DNA of 64,000 nt from Halorubrum xinjiangense (lineage in GTDB: Archaea; Halobacteriota; Halobacteria; Halobacteriales; Haloferacaceae), in contig NZ_FNBO01000007.1 in the NCBI RefSeq assembly GCF_900102375.1, forward strand, positions 97,162 to 161,161, read 5' to 3'. Shown here piece after piece: positions 33,443-42,736 of the stretch (its first letter is position 1; each line of letters begins with the position of its first letter). The notes beneath the pieces are model-generated. The model was not told where the DNA came from, ran no database searches, and was given only the letters and a program-made list of their open reading frames with translations. The position numbers and the translations under genes were made by a program.

Positions 33443-35263
33443 ATGACAGAACGTGATAACCGTTCCATGGCAGATTCCAACGACGGCTATAGCGATATTG
33501 TCAGTCGGCGACAGTTCGTCGCCACAGCGGGCGCTTCGGGGGCGGCAGCGCTCGCGGGTTGTACGGGTGGTGATGACGGGAGCGACGGCGGTGACGGAGG
33601 CGACGGGAGCGACGGCGGTGACGGAGGCGACGGCGGCAGTTCGGGCGTTATCGACACCGCGCTCGTCGGCGCCACGAACAACGGCGTCCCGTCGAACCTC
33701 CACGTGAACCCGATGGCGACCCAGAACTACGACTGGATCGCCGGCAACCACATCTTCGAGCGCTTCGCCGCGTACAACTTCTCCACGAACGAGTTCGAGC
33801 TCGCGGGGCTCGACGAGTGGTCGTTCGAGGAGACGACCGTCACGCTCACCCTGCGCGACGACCTCGCGTGGGACACGGGCGACGACGTGACGGCGGCCGA
33901 CGTCATTCGGCAGTTCCGCCTGATGGAGAAGACCGGCGCCACGCTCTGGGACTACGTCGAGAGCGTCGAACAGGGCGACGACGACAAGACGGTCGTCCTG
34001 AACCTCTCCGAGCCGACGAACCCGGAGATAATCAAGCACACCCTGGCGAACGGCGACCTCCGGATCCACGCGTACGGGCCGGTGTACGAGGAGTTCGTCG
34101 ACGAGGACGCCTCGGCCGTTCAGGAGTTCAAGTGGGAGGAGGACATCCACGGCAACGGTCCGTTCAACTTCGATGAGAAGCGCGATCAGGGGTGGACGCT
34201 CACGCGCAACGAGAACTTCCACTCCGCAGACAACGTGAACTTCACCACGTACGAGCTGCTCACCCGGACCGACAACACCGCGCTCCAGCAGGGGCTCTTG
34301 GGCGGCGAGCTCGACGTCGTCACGAGCCTGTTCACGCCCCCGACGACCGTCGCGAACTTCCCGGACCGCGTCGAGGAGGTCCAGCTGCCGGCGAAGTGGG
34401 GATACGGCGCCCTGTTCAACCACAACGATGAGCACTTCGGAAAACGAGAGGTGCGGCAGGCGGTCGCGCACGTGATCAACCGCCAGCAGGTCGCCGAAAA
34501 CGCCGGTCCGCGGACGAAGGACCCGGCGCCGAAGGTCACCGGCATCGCGCCGGCCGACCAGGAGATGCGGCTGGGCGACACCTTCGACAGCTTCGAGAGC
34601 TACGGCATGGACGCCTCCCAGACCGAGGAGGCCGCCTCGCTGCTCCGCGAGGCCGGCTACTCGAAGTCCGACGGCACGTGGCGCGACGGCGACGGCAACG
34701 CGCTCGGCGGCGAGTACCTCACCCCGGCCGGCTGGACCGACTGGACGACGGCGACGAACAGCGTCGTCGACCAGCTCAACTCCTTCGGCTTCGACTTCGA
34801 GATCAACTCGCTCCCGATCGGCGACTTCTTCGGCAGGTACATCGAGTCGAACTTCACGATGGGCGCGCTCTACTGGCTGCCCGGCGGCGCGCGGTCGTCG
34901 TTCCCGTACTTCCCGCTGCGCTGGCAGATGAAGATCCCGGACATCGACGGCGGTCACGGGTTCACCGAGGGCGAGAAGACGGTGCCCGCGATGGACGGCT
35001 CCGGCGAGATGACGATCGACCCCCTCGAAGAGATCAAGACCGTCGCCACGACCCAAGACGAGGCGGCGGCGCGGGAGACGATCCAGCGTGTCGCGTGGCA
35101 TCACAACCAGAACATTCCGGTGTTGAGCCTGGTCGGGAAGGTCGACCAGTCGTGGCTCACCGACGCCAACTGGGACGTCGTCGGCCCGGACGACCCGGCC
35201 CGCGGCGTCAAGTGGCCGTCGCACTGGCTCCCGAAGCAGGGGAAGCTGAGCGCGACGGAGTAA
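33443..35263 (+). CDS. ABC transporter substrate-binding lipoprotein (SBP family 5)
   Basis: About 600 residues. Twin-arginine motif SRRQFVATAG and lipobox LAGC, then a Gly/Asp-rich flexible linker that tethers the binding protein to the membrane. The mature part is an extracellular solute-binding family 5 protein, as in DppA/OppA (LRDDLAWDTGDDVTAADVIRQF is the diagnostic segment). In archaea such proteins also bind oligosaccharides; the GH3 and TrmB neighbours favour a glycan ligand here. TATA-like ATTTAATA at 33431-33438 suggests that the ATG at 33467 (MADSNDGYS) may be the real start. First gene of a five-gene transporter operon. Confidence 0.92.
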   Translation: MTERDNRSMADSNDGYSDIVSRRQFVATAGASGAAALAGCTGGDDGSDGGDGGDGSDGGDGGDGGSSGVIDTALVGATNNGVPSNLHVNPMATQNYDWIAGNHIFERFAAYNFSTNEFELAGLDEWSFEETTVTLTLRDDLAWDTGDDVTAADVIRQFRLMEKTGATLWDYVESVEQGDDDKTVVLNLSEPTNPEIIKHTLANGDLRIHAYGPVYEEFVDEDASAVQEFKWEEDIHGNGPFNFDEKRDQGWTLTRNENFHSADNVNFTTYELLTRTDNTALQQGLLGGELDVVTSLFTPPTTVANFPDRVEEVQLPAKWGYGALFNHNDEHFGKREVRQAVAHVINRQQVAENAGPRTKDPAPKVTGIAPADQEMRLGDTFDSFESYGMDASQTEEAASLLREAGYSKSDGTWRDGDGNALGGEYLTPAGWTDWTTATNSVVDQLNSFGFDFEINSLPIGDFFGRYIESNFTMGALYWLPGGARSSFPYFPLRWQMKIPDIDGGHGFTEGEKTVPAMDGSGEMTIDPLEEIKTVATTQDEAAARETIQRVAWHHNQNIPVLSLVGKVDQSWLTDANWDVVGPDDPARGVKWPSHWLPKQGKLSATE

Positions 35264-35284
35264 TCCGGCGGCATCTAGTACGCA

Positions 35285-36289
35285 ATGGTCAACTATTACG
35301 TGCGGCGGACCGCCAGGGTGTTCGTCACGATCTTCCTCGTAGCGTCGCTGACGTTCGGTCTGGTCCGGCTCCTCCCCGGCGGTCCGTTCACGCTGTTGCG
35401 GGCACAGCTGCTTCGGCAGGGAGTCCCGGCCGACGAGGTCGACGCCCGGATCGCGAACCTCCAGAACATCCGCCCGGACGAACCCCTGTGGATGCAGTAC
35501 ATCGATTACATGACTGCGCTGGTACAGGGCAACCTAGGCGAGTCGATCTCGCTCGGCGAGCCGGTGGTGTCGGTGCTGGCGAGGGCGGCGCCGTGGACGG
35601 TGTTCGTCGTCCTCGTCTCGACGATCCTCGTGTTCGTCGTGGGCATCTTCCTCGGCTCGTTACAGGCGTACTGGGAGGGCGGCCGGTTCGACCAGCTGGT
35701 CACCGGCGTCTCCATCTCGATGATGTCGCTGCCGTTCTACGTGGTGGCCGTCCTCCTGTTGTACGTGTTCGCCTACCAGTTCGGCTGGCTGCCGACCGCG
35801 GGGACGATCAGCAACAGCGTCGACCGGAGCCTTAGCGTCCCGTTCGTCGTCAGCGCGCTGAAACACAGCATCCTGCCGATAGTCTCGTACACGCTCGGGG
35901 CCGCCGGCGGGCAGGCGCTCGCGATGCGGGGCAACAGCATCCAGGTACTCGGCAACGACTACGTCCAGGTGGCGCGGCTGCGCGGCCTCTCCGACGGGCG
36001 CATCGCGACCCGCTACGTCGCGCGGAACGCCATCCTTCCGCTGTACACGGGATTCCTGCTGCTGCTCGGCTTCCGCCTCGGCGGGACCGTCATCTTAGAG
36101 CAGATCTTCTCGTACACCGGGCTGGGCTACTACATGATCACGGCGCTGAACGCGAACGACTACCCGCTGATGATGGGGACGTTCCTCGTGATCACCGTGG
36201 CGCTCGTGATCGGCGTGTACGTCGCCGACCTGACGTACAGCCGTATCGACCCGCGGATCAGCGCAGGTGAGTCAGATGAAGCCTACTGA
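35285..36289 (+). CDS. ABC transporter permease, DppB type
   Basis: 334 residues with about six membrane helices. N-terminal DppB/OppB helix (VRRTARVFVTIFLVASLTFGLVRLLPGG). EAA loop near residue 225-245 (GNDYVQVARLRGLSDGRIATRYVARNAILP) contacts the ATPase. It forms the transmembrane channel with the next gene. It starts 21 bases after the binding-protein stop and overlaps the following permease start by 14 bases. Confidence 0.93.
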   Translation: MVNYYVRRTARVFVTIFLVASLTFGLVRLLPGGPFTLLRAQLLRQGVPADEVDARIANLQNIRPDEPLWMQYIDYMTALVQGNLGESISLGEPVVSVLARAAPWTVFVVLVSTILVFVVGIFLGSLQAYWEGGRFDQLVTGVSISMMSLPFYVVAVLLLYVFAYQFGWLPTAGTISNSVDRSLSVPFVVSALKHSILPIVSYTLGAAGGQALAMRGNSIQVLGNDYVQVARLRGLSDGRIATRYVARNAILPLYTGFLLLLGFRLGGTVILEQIFSYTGLGYYMITALNANDYPLMMGTFLVITVALVIGVYVADLTYSRIDPRISAGESDEAY

Positions 36290-37295
36290 GACCGATAGCA
36301 CGGCCGTCGACTGGCGCGGGGACAGCGCCTCGTCGCCCGACGTGACGAGGCGGGAACGACTCAAGGAGACGTACGAGGCGCGGGTGCGGACGCCGGCGCT
36401 CGTCGCGTGGGCCGACTGGCGGACCCGGTTCGGCCTGTTGATCATCGGTGGCTACGTCCTCATGGCGCTCGTCGCGGTGCTCGGCCTCTGGCGGGAGCCG
36501 TCGACGAGTCAGGCGCCGCGGCTCCTCGGGCCGTTCACCGACATGAGTTACCCGCTGGGAACGACCCAGTCGGGGGTCGACCTCATGGCGCTCGTCATCC
36601 ACTCGACGCCGACCATCCTCATCCTGATCACCGCCGGCGCGGTGTGGGCGACCCTGATCGCCGTCATCATCGGCACGGTCGCCGGCTATAAGGGCGGCAG
36701 CGTGGACCGCGGACTGATGTCGTTTTCCGACCTGGTGATGGCGATTCCGGGGCTGCCGCTCGTCATCATCCTGGCGGTGACGCTGAACCCGGAGAACCCG
36801 GTCGTCCTCGGCGTCATCATCAACATCAGCTACTGGGCCGGACTCGGACGGTCGCTCAGGTCGCAGGTGCTCACCATCCGAGAGAACAACTACGTCGAGG
36901 CGTCGCGGACGATGGGGATCAGCACGCCGCGTATCATCCTCAAGGACATCATCCCGAACCTGATGCCGTACATCACGGTCAACTTCGTGTTCGCCGCGCG
37001 CTACGTCATGTTCGCGTCGGTCGGGCTCTACTTCCTCGGCGTGTTGCCCTACTCGACGCAGAACTGGGGCGTGACGCTCAACTTCGCGTACAGCAACGGG
37101 GCGCTCTTCTCGTGGCAGGCGGCCCACTGGCTGTTGGCCCCGATGATCGCGATCATGGGGCTCTCGCTCGGGCTCATCCTGCTCGGCCAAGGGCTGGACC
37201 GCGTGTTCAACCCCCGCGTCCGGACGCGGATGGCCGGCGAGTCGAAATCGACAGTCGCCGACGACGACGACGACACCGTGACGGAGGTATTCTGA
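36276..37295 (+). CDS. ABC transporter permease, DppC type
   Basis: About 339 residues. A cytoplasmic N-terminal stretch is followed by about six membrane helices, with the EAA loop NNYVEASRTMGISTPRIILKDIIPNLMPY. It pairs with the DppB-type permease. Start is ATG 36276 (MKPTETDS), overlapping the upstream gene; an in-frame GTG at 36267 is possible. The next gene begins at the base after its stop. The acidic C-terminal tail (DDDDDTVTEVF) is a haloarchaeal trait. Confidence 0.92.
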   Translation: MKPTETDSTAVDWRGDSASSPDVTRRERLKETYEARVRTPALVAWADWRTRFGLLIIGGYVLMALVAVLGLWREPSTSQAPRLLGPFTDMSYPLGTTQSGVDLMALVIHSTPTILILITAGAVWATLIAVIIGTVAGYKGGSVDRGLMSFSDLVMAIPGLPLVIILAVTLNPENPVVLGVIINISYWAGLGRSLRSQVLTIRENNYVEASRTMGISTPRIILKDIIPNLMPYITVNFVFAARYVMFASVGLYFLGVLPYSTQNWGVTLNFAYSNGALFSWQAAHWLLAPMIAIMGLSLGLILLGQGLDRVFNPRVRTRMAGESKSTVADDDDDTVTEVF

Positions 37296-38387
37296 ATGGC
37301 ATCACACACGACGGCCGACGGACGGTACGACGACCCGACGGGCGAAAGCGGCCCGATAATCGAGATGAACAACGCCAAGGTCACCTACGACGGCGGCGAG
37401 ACGTTCGTCTTAGACGACGTCAGCCTGTCCGTCGAGCGCAACGAGGTCGTCGGGGTGGTCGGGGAGAGCGGCAGCGGGAAGTCGATGCTCGCCTCGGCGA
37501 TGCTCGATGCGATCCCCGACCCTGGCCAGCTGTCCGGCGAGGTGCTCTACCACCGCCCCGACGGGACGACCGTCGACGTGCTCGAACTCAGCGACGAGGA
37601 GCTGCGCCAGTTCCGCTGGGAGGAGGTCGCGATGGTGTTCCAGGGCGCGATGAGTTCGTTCAACCCCACGATGAAGATCGGCGGGCACTTCGAGGAGACG
37701 CTGAAAGCCCATGACGCGCGCGTGCCAGAGGGGATGGAGTTCGCCCGAGAGCTGTTGTCCGACCTGTATCTCGATCCCGAGCGCATACTCGACTCGTACC
37801 CGCACGAGCTGTCGGGCGGGATGACACAGCGAGCGCTGATCGCGCTCTCGCTCGTGCTCGAACCCGACGTGCTCGTGATGGACGAGCCGACGGCCGCGCT
37901 CGACCTGCTGATGCAGCGGTCGATCCTCACGCTCTTAGAGGAGCTCCAGCAGAAGTACGACCTGACGATGGTGTTCATCACGCACGACCTGCCGCTGGTG
38001 GCTGCGCTGGCCGACCGGATGGCCGTGATGTACGCGTTCGACCTTATCGAGGTGGCGCCGCGCGACCAGCTCATCGGGAACTCGGGACACCCGTACACGC
38101 GCGCGCTGCTCAACTCGACGCCGAACCTCGACGCGCCGTTATCGGAGATGCGACCCATCGAGGGACAGAGCCCGGCGCCGGTCAACGTCCCGGCCGGCTG
38201 CTCGTACGCGCCGCGCTGTCCGCTCGCCACGGACGAGTGCCGCGAGGTCGACCCCGACTTCTACAAGACCGGCGACGGCCACCGAACCGCCTGTCACCGC
38301 TGGGAGGAAGCCCGAGAGCGAATCACGCTGAACTTCGAGACCGCCGGGGACGGTGCCGGGAGCGGCGGCTCGGAGGGGGGATCATGA
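37296..38387 (+). CDS. ABC transporter ATP-binding protein, DppD type
   Basis: 363 residues. Walker A GESGSGKS, Q-loop VFQGAMSSFNP, signature LSGGMTQR, Walker B VLVMDEPTAALD and the switch His in FITHDL are all intact. The C-terminal oligopeptide/dipeptide-type domain has the Cys-rich GCSYAPRCPLATDEC motif that is usual in this family. It energises transport with the DppF-type partner. The stop overlaps the next ATG (ATGA at 38384-38387). Confidence 0.93.
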   Translation: MASHTTADGRYDDPTGESGPIIEMNNAKVTYDGGETFVLDDVSLSVERNEVVGVVGESGSGKSMLASAMLDAIPDPGQLSGEVLYHRPDGTTVDVLELSDEELRQFRWEEVAMVFQGAMSSFNPTMKIGGHFEETLKAHDARVPEGMEFARELLSDLYLDPERILDSYPHELSGGMTQRALIALSLVLEPDVLVMDEPTAALDLLMQRSILTLLEELQQKYDLTMVFITHDLPLVAALADRMAVMYAFDLIEVAPRDQLIGNSGHPYTRALLNSTPNLDAPLSEMRPIEGQSPAPVNVPAGCSYAPRCPLATDECREVDPDFYKTGDGHRTACHRWEEARERITLNFETAGDGAGSGGSEGGS

Positions 38388-39487
38388 GCCGGCCGGACGC
38401 GTTCGGCTCGGCCGCCCCCAGCGGCCGGGACGACGAACCGCTCGTGTCGCTCGACGGCGTGGAGGTCCACTTCGAGAAGGAGCAAGGCCTCTTCGAGTTC
38501 TTCGAGGAGCCGGACACCGTCAGGGCCGTCGATGGCATCTCGCTGGACATCGAGGAGAACGACGTGCTCGCGCTGGTGGGCGAGAGCGGATGCGGCAAGT
38601 CGACGCTCGGGAAGACGACGATCGGCCTCCAGCGCCCCACGGGCGGGAGCGTCCGCTACCGCGGGCAGGACATCTGGGCGGCCAAAGACGGCGTCGGCGA
38701 CGTGGAGATCCCGTTCGACGAGATCCGCTCGTCCCTACAGATCATCCACCAAGACCCGGGCAGTTCGCTGAATCCGAACCAGAAGATAGTCGAGATCCTC
38801 TCGCAGCCGATCAAGTTGACGCACCCGAACGTCGGGCTCAACGAGCGCCGCGAGCGCATCTACTCGCTGCTCGAACGCGTCGGGATGAACCCGGCCGCGG
38901 ACTTCGCAGATCGGTACCCGCACCAGCTCAGCGGCGGGGAGAAACAACGCGTCGCGCTGTCACGCGCGCTGTTGATGAATCCGGATCTCATCCTCGCGGA
39001 CGAGGCGATAAGCGCCTTAGACGTCTCCCTGCGCGTCGAGATGATGGACCTCATGTTGGACCTGCAAGACGACTTCGACACCTCGTTCGTGTTCATCTCG
39101 CACGACCTGTCGAACGCGCGGTACTTCGCCGAGCACGGCGACGGCCGCGTCGGCGTGATGTATCTCGGGGAGATCGTCGAGGTCGGCCCGGCGGAGGAGC
39201 TCATCGAGGACCCGGGCCATCCGTACACGAACGTCCTCCGGTGGGCGACGCCGAACCTGGCGCTCGACGCCGCAGGGGCCGGCGAGCCGCCGGTGCGGAA
39301 GATTGACGTTCCCGACCCGGTCAATCCGCCGAGCGGGTGTCGCTTCCACACGCGCTGTCCGGAGGCACGGGACGTCTGCCGCGAGGAGACCCCGGAGCTT
39401 CGCGGCGAGCCGGGCGGACACCAGAGCGCCTGCTTCCGCAACGAGCCGGACCACAAGTACTGGGACAGCCAGCCCGTCGAAGACTGA
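38384..39487 (+). CDS. ABC transporter ATP-binding protein, DppF type
   Basis: 367 residues from ATG 38384 (MSRPDAFGS), which overlaps the DppD stop; the longer frame upstream lies inside dppD. Walker A GESGCGKST, Q-loop IIHQDPGSSLNPN, signature LSGGEKQRVALSRAL, Walker B LILADEAISALD and FISHDL are present, with the C-terminal GCRFHTRCPEARDVC motif. Last gene of the transporter operon; a T-rich promoter element separates it from the epimerase downstream. Confidence 0.93.
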   Translation: MSRPDAFGSAAPSGRDDEPLVSLDGVEVHFEKEQGLFEFFEEPDTVRAVDGISLDIEENDVLALVGESGCGKSTLGKTTIGLQRPTGGSVRYRGQDIWAAKDGVGDVEIPFDEIRSSLQIIHQDPGSSLNPNQKIVEILSQPIKLTHPNVGLNERRERIYSLLERVGMNPAADFADRYPHQLSGGEKQRVALSRALLMNPDLILADEAISALDVSLRVEMMDLMLDLQDDFDTSFVFISHDLSNARYFAEHGDGRVGVMYLGEIVEVGPAEELIEDPGHPYTNVLRWATPNLALDAAGAGEPPVRKIDVPDPVNPPSGCRFHTRCPEARDVCREETPELRGEPGGHQSACFRNEPDHKYWDSQPVED

Positions 39488-39534
39488 GTCGCCCGCAGCG
39501 GTACCTTTTTTTCCGCGTCAGCGAGAGGACTTGT

Positions 39535-40464
39535 ATGGACGCGAAGCCACAGACGCTCGTCGTGACCGGCGCGCTCGGCGGCGCCGGGCGCTGGGTGGTC
39601 GACCGACTCACGGAGGAATCGTACGACATCGTCGCTGTCGACCGCGAGCTCCCGGTGGGGACGCCACCGGAGGAGGTGGACTTCCGCGCGGTCGACCTCG
39701 TCGACGCGGGGGAGACGATGGACCTCATCGCGGAGGTCGACCCCGACGCGGTCGTCCACCTCGCGGCGATCCCCGACCCGCTGAACCACGCCGGCGAGCG
39801 CGTCTACCGTAACAACGTGTTGAGCACGTACAACGTGTTGAACGCCGCCGGTCGGATCGGCGCGGACGTGACGTGGACCTCCAGCGAGTCGGCGTACGGG
39901 TTCCCCTTCGCCGAGTCGGCGCGGGCCCCGGACGCCCTGCCGATCGAGGAGACGCATCCGCTCCGCCCCGCGGACCCGTACGGGCTCTCGAAGGTCAGCG
40001 GCGAGGAGACCGCGAAGGCGGTCGTTCGACGGGACGGCATCTCCGTCGCCTCGATCCGCCCCTCGTGGGTCCAGTACCCCGGCGAGTACTTCGTCACCGA
40101 CATCCGCGAGTCGTTCGACCTCGACGCCCTGACGGCGAACCCGTCGGCGGCGGTCGGCGGCGGCCCCGGGAACTACTGGTCGTACGTCGACGTCCGCGAC
40201 CTCGCCGACCAGATCGCGCGGACCCTGGAGGTGCCCCTCGACGGGCACGAGGCCTTCCACTGCCACGCGACGGAGAACTACCTCGGGGAGGAGACGACCG
40301 AGCTGTTCGCGGCCCTGCTGGGCGAGTGCCCCGAGCCGTGTGCGCTCTCGGGCGACGCGTCGGCGTTCTCGACGGCGAAGTCGGCGGAGCGGCTCGACTG
40401 GACGCCGAGCCACAGCTGGCGCACCGAGTCGGCCGTGCCGGGCCCCGACTTCGACGCGCCCTGA
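39535..40464 (+). CDS. NAD-dependent epimerase/dehydratase (extended SDR)
   Basis: 309 residues. NAD-binding VTGALGGAGRWVVDRL and catalytic Tyr/Lys in DPYGLSKVSGEE. The layout, including TSSESAYGFP, is like UDP-sugar epimerases and uronate dehydrogenases; the substrate cannot be fixed from sequence. ATG 39535 is chosen over the longer upstream frame because similarity begins at TLVVTGALGG and a T-rich TATA-like CTTTTTTT (about 39505-39512) lies about 26 bases before it. It follows the ABC operon and precedes an aldo/keto reductase, so it probably works on an imported sugar. Confidence 0.88.
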   Translation: MDAKPQTLVVTGALGGAGRWVVDRLTEESYDIVAVDRELPVGTPPEEVDFRAVDLVDAGETMDLIAEVDPDAVVHLAAIPDPLNHAGERVYRNNVLSTYNVLNAAGRIGADVTWTSSESAYGFPFAESARAPDALPIEETHPLRPADPYGLSKVSGEETAKAVVRRDGISVASIRPSWVQYPGEYFVTDIRESFDLDALTANPSAAVGGGPGNYWSYVDVRDLADQIARTLEVPLDGHEAFHCHATENYLGEETTELFAALLGECPEPCALSGDASAFSTAKSAERLDWTPSHSWRTESAVPGPDFDAP

Positions 40465-40510
40465 GCGCCCAGTCAGCAGTTTTTTGCCGACGGCGACGAG
40501 ACCGCGCGAT

Positions 40511-41482
40511 ATGGAGTACACGACGCTCGGAGCGACCGGAACGGAAGTGAGTCGTATCGGACTGGGCTGTATGAGCTTCGGCAGCGAGGAGCCGTGGATG
40601 CTCGACGAGGCGGAGTCCAGAGAGATCATCGACCGGGCCGTCGAGCTGGGGATCAACTTCTTCGACACGGCGAACGCCTACTCTGCGGGCGAGAGCGAGG
40701 AGATCCTCGGTCGGGCGCTCGACGAGCGCGACCGGGCGGAACAGGTCGTCGCCACGAAGGTGTTCTTTCCAGTCGAGGAGGGACCGAACCGGAGCGGGCT
40801 CTCGCGGAAGGCGATAGAACAGGAGCTCGCCGACTCGCTGGACCGGCTCGGGATGGACACCGTCGATCTCCTCCAGATCCACCGCTGGGACGAGGACACC
40901 CCTATCGAGGAGACGCTCCGGACGCTCGATGACGCCGTCCGTCGCGGCGACGTGCGCCACCTGGGCGCCTCCTCCATGTGGGCGTACCAGCTCGCGAGGG
41001 CGCAGGAGACCGCGCGGGCCAACGGGTTAGAGCGGTTCCAGACGATGCAGAACCACTACCACCTGGCGTATCGCGAGGAGGAGCGGGAGGTCCTGCCGCT
41101 CTGCGATCGGGAGGACATCGGCGTCATCCCGTGGGGGCCGCTGGGGCAGGGATACCTCACTCGGCCGCACGACGAGCTACAGACGACCACGCGCGGCGAC
41201 CCGGAGAACCATCACAACCCGACGCCGGAGTACGGGGCCGGCGGCGGCCGCGAGATAAACGAGCGCATCCAGGAACTCGCCGACGACCGCGGCGTCTCGA
41301 TGGCGCAGCTGTCGCTCGCGTGGCTGCTCCACAAAGACTGGGTGACCGCCCCCATCGTCGGCACGACGAGCGTGGAACACCTCGAAGAGGCCGCGGAGGC
41401 GGTCGAGATCGACCTCTCCGAGTCCGACTTGGCGTACCTCGAGGAGCCGTACGAGCCGCAGCCGATCATCGGCCACGAGTAG
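40511..41482 (+). CDS. Aldo/keto reductase
   Basis: 323 residues, TIM-barrel AKR. The catalytic tetrad is visible: Asp and Tyr in FFDTANAYS, Lys in VVATKVFF, and His in DLLQIHRWD. The C-terminal NADP-binding region (APIVGTTSVEHLEEAAEAVEI) is typical. It belongs to the AKR group of sugar and L-glyceraldehyde-type reductases; the substrate is unknown. ATG 40511 (MEYTTLGATG) is set by family similarity. Likely role: interconverting aldehyde or keto-sugar intermediates in this carbohydrate cluster. Confidence 0.9.
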   Translation: MEYTTLGATGTEVSRIGLGCMSFGSEEPWMLDEAESREIIDRAVELGINFFDTANAYSAGESEEILGRALDERDRAEQVVATKVFFPVEEGPNRSGLSRKAIEQELADSLDRLGMDTVDLLQIHRWDEDTPIEETLRTLDDAVRRGDVRHLGASSMWAYQLARAQETARANGLERFQTMQNHYHLAYREEEREVLPLCDREDIGVIPWGPLGQGYLTRPHDELQTTTRGDPENHHNPTPEYGAGGGREINERIQELADDRGVSMAQLSLAWLLHKDWVTAPIVGTTSVEHLEEAAEAVEIDLSESDLAYLEEPYEPQPIIGHE

Positions 41483-41547
41483 GCCACGGCGCGGTCGCCC
41501 GGGGGGTCCCGGTCACGTGACTCATCCGGGACCTGCCCCCGGCCCCG

Positions 41548-42645
41548 CTACTCGTCCGACGGCGACGGCGACAGCCGCCCCGACGCCACCATCGCCTCCA
41601 GCGGGTGGTCGGCGCCGTCCGCCGGCAGGTCGACCCGGCCGGTCCGGCGGACCGACTCGTATCCCGCGAACACGATCTCGGCGGTGTTGAGGCCGATCCG
41701 GCCGCTGAGCGACGGCTCGCGCCCGGCCTCGAGCGCGTCGACGACCTCGGCGACCGCCCGGTCCTGGAACGCGGAGCCGTAGCGGTCGGTCTCGGAGCCC
41801 GTGGCGTGCATCGTCTCGCCGTCGACGTCGATGGCCTCCCTGTCCCCGCCGTGCGAGACGGCCAGCATCGGGCCGTCGTCGACGTCGATGCGTATCTCGC
41901 CGTCGGTGCCGCGGAGCACGAACGAGGCGTCGGCGAAGTCGCTCCCCTCGCCGCCCGAGAGCACGCCGTAGACGCCGTTCTCGTACCGCCACTGGGCCCA
42001 CATCTGGTTCTCCTGGTGTGTCCCGAATCGCACGTCCTCGTCGCGGTAGTCGAGCGCGGCCAGCACCCACTCCGCGGCGTGTTCGTCGTTGAACATCCCC
42101 GCTAAGTCGATCGTGTGCGCGCCGGTGTCGTAGAAGTCACCCCAGGTGATCTCGACCCGTCGCAGGGCGCCAATCTCACCCTCGTCGAGGAGCCGCTTCG
42201 CCTCGACGAACGGCTTGCCGAACCGCCGCTGGCGGTTGAAGGTCAGCTGAACGTCGTTCCGCCGACACTCCTGGACCATCGCCCGCGCGTCGTTCCACGA
42301 GGTCGCCATCGGCTTCTCGCAGTGGATCGCCGCGACGGTGTCGCTCCGGGCGCAGCCGACGACCACGTCGTGGTGGACCGCGGGCGGCACCGCAACCGTC
42401 ACGAGGTCCGGATCCAACTCGGCGAGCATCCGCTCGTACGCCTCGTAGACGGCGGTCTCGGGGAGGTCGAACGCGTCGGCGAACGCGGCCCCGTTCTCCG
42501 GGACGATGTCGGCGACGCCGACGACCGAACACCGGTCGTCGTTCTCGAACCCCTCCGCGTGTCGATACCCCATCGCGTACCCGTCGACGGACGGGTTCTC
42601 CGGGTCGGGACCTGCGCCGATGACGGCAACGGTGTACTTCGTCAC
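41548..42645 (-). CDS. Gfo/Idh/MocA family sugar oxidoreductase
   Basis: 365 residues. N-terminal Rossmann fold (VAVIGAGPDPENPSVDGYAMGYRHAEGF, with an unusually long loop after the glycine motif), EKP motif CEKPMATSWNDA, and a C-terminal substrate domain including WGDFYDTGAHTIDL with the likely catalytic His. Such enzymes oxidise sugars or inositols, often at C-3 or C-2. Divergent from the epimerase at 42737, sharing a 91-base promoter region. No close functional assignment is possible from the sequence. Confidence 0.87.
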   Translation of the reverse strand: MTKYTVAVIGAGPDPENPSVDGYAMGYRHAEGFENDDRCSVVGVADIVPENGAAFADAFDLPETAVYEAYERMLAELDPDLVTVAVPPAVHHDVVVGCARSDTVAAIHCEKPMATSWNDARAMVQECRRNDVQLTFNRQRRFGKPFVEAKRLLDEGEIGALRRVEITWGDFYDTGAHTIDLAGMFNDEHAAEWVLAALDYRDEDVRFGTHQENQMWAQWRYENGVYGVLSGGEGSDFADASFVLRGTDGEIRIDVDDGPMLAVSHGGDREAIDVDGETMHATGSETDRYGSAFQDRAVAEVVDALEAGREPSLSGRIGLNTAEIVFAGYESVRRTGRVDLPADGADHPLEAMVASGRLSPSPSDE

Positions 42646-42736
42646 GGGTTAGAGAGTACCATGCGAAACCGGGTGAAAGGCTTTACGCACGGCGTGGGGC
42701 CGTACAGCTAAGCGGGTCGCGGTCCACGGGGGGAAC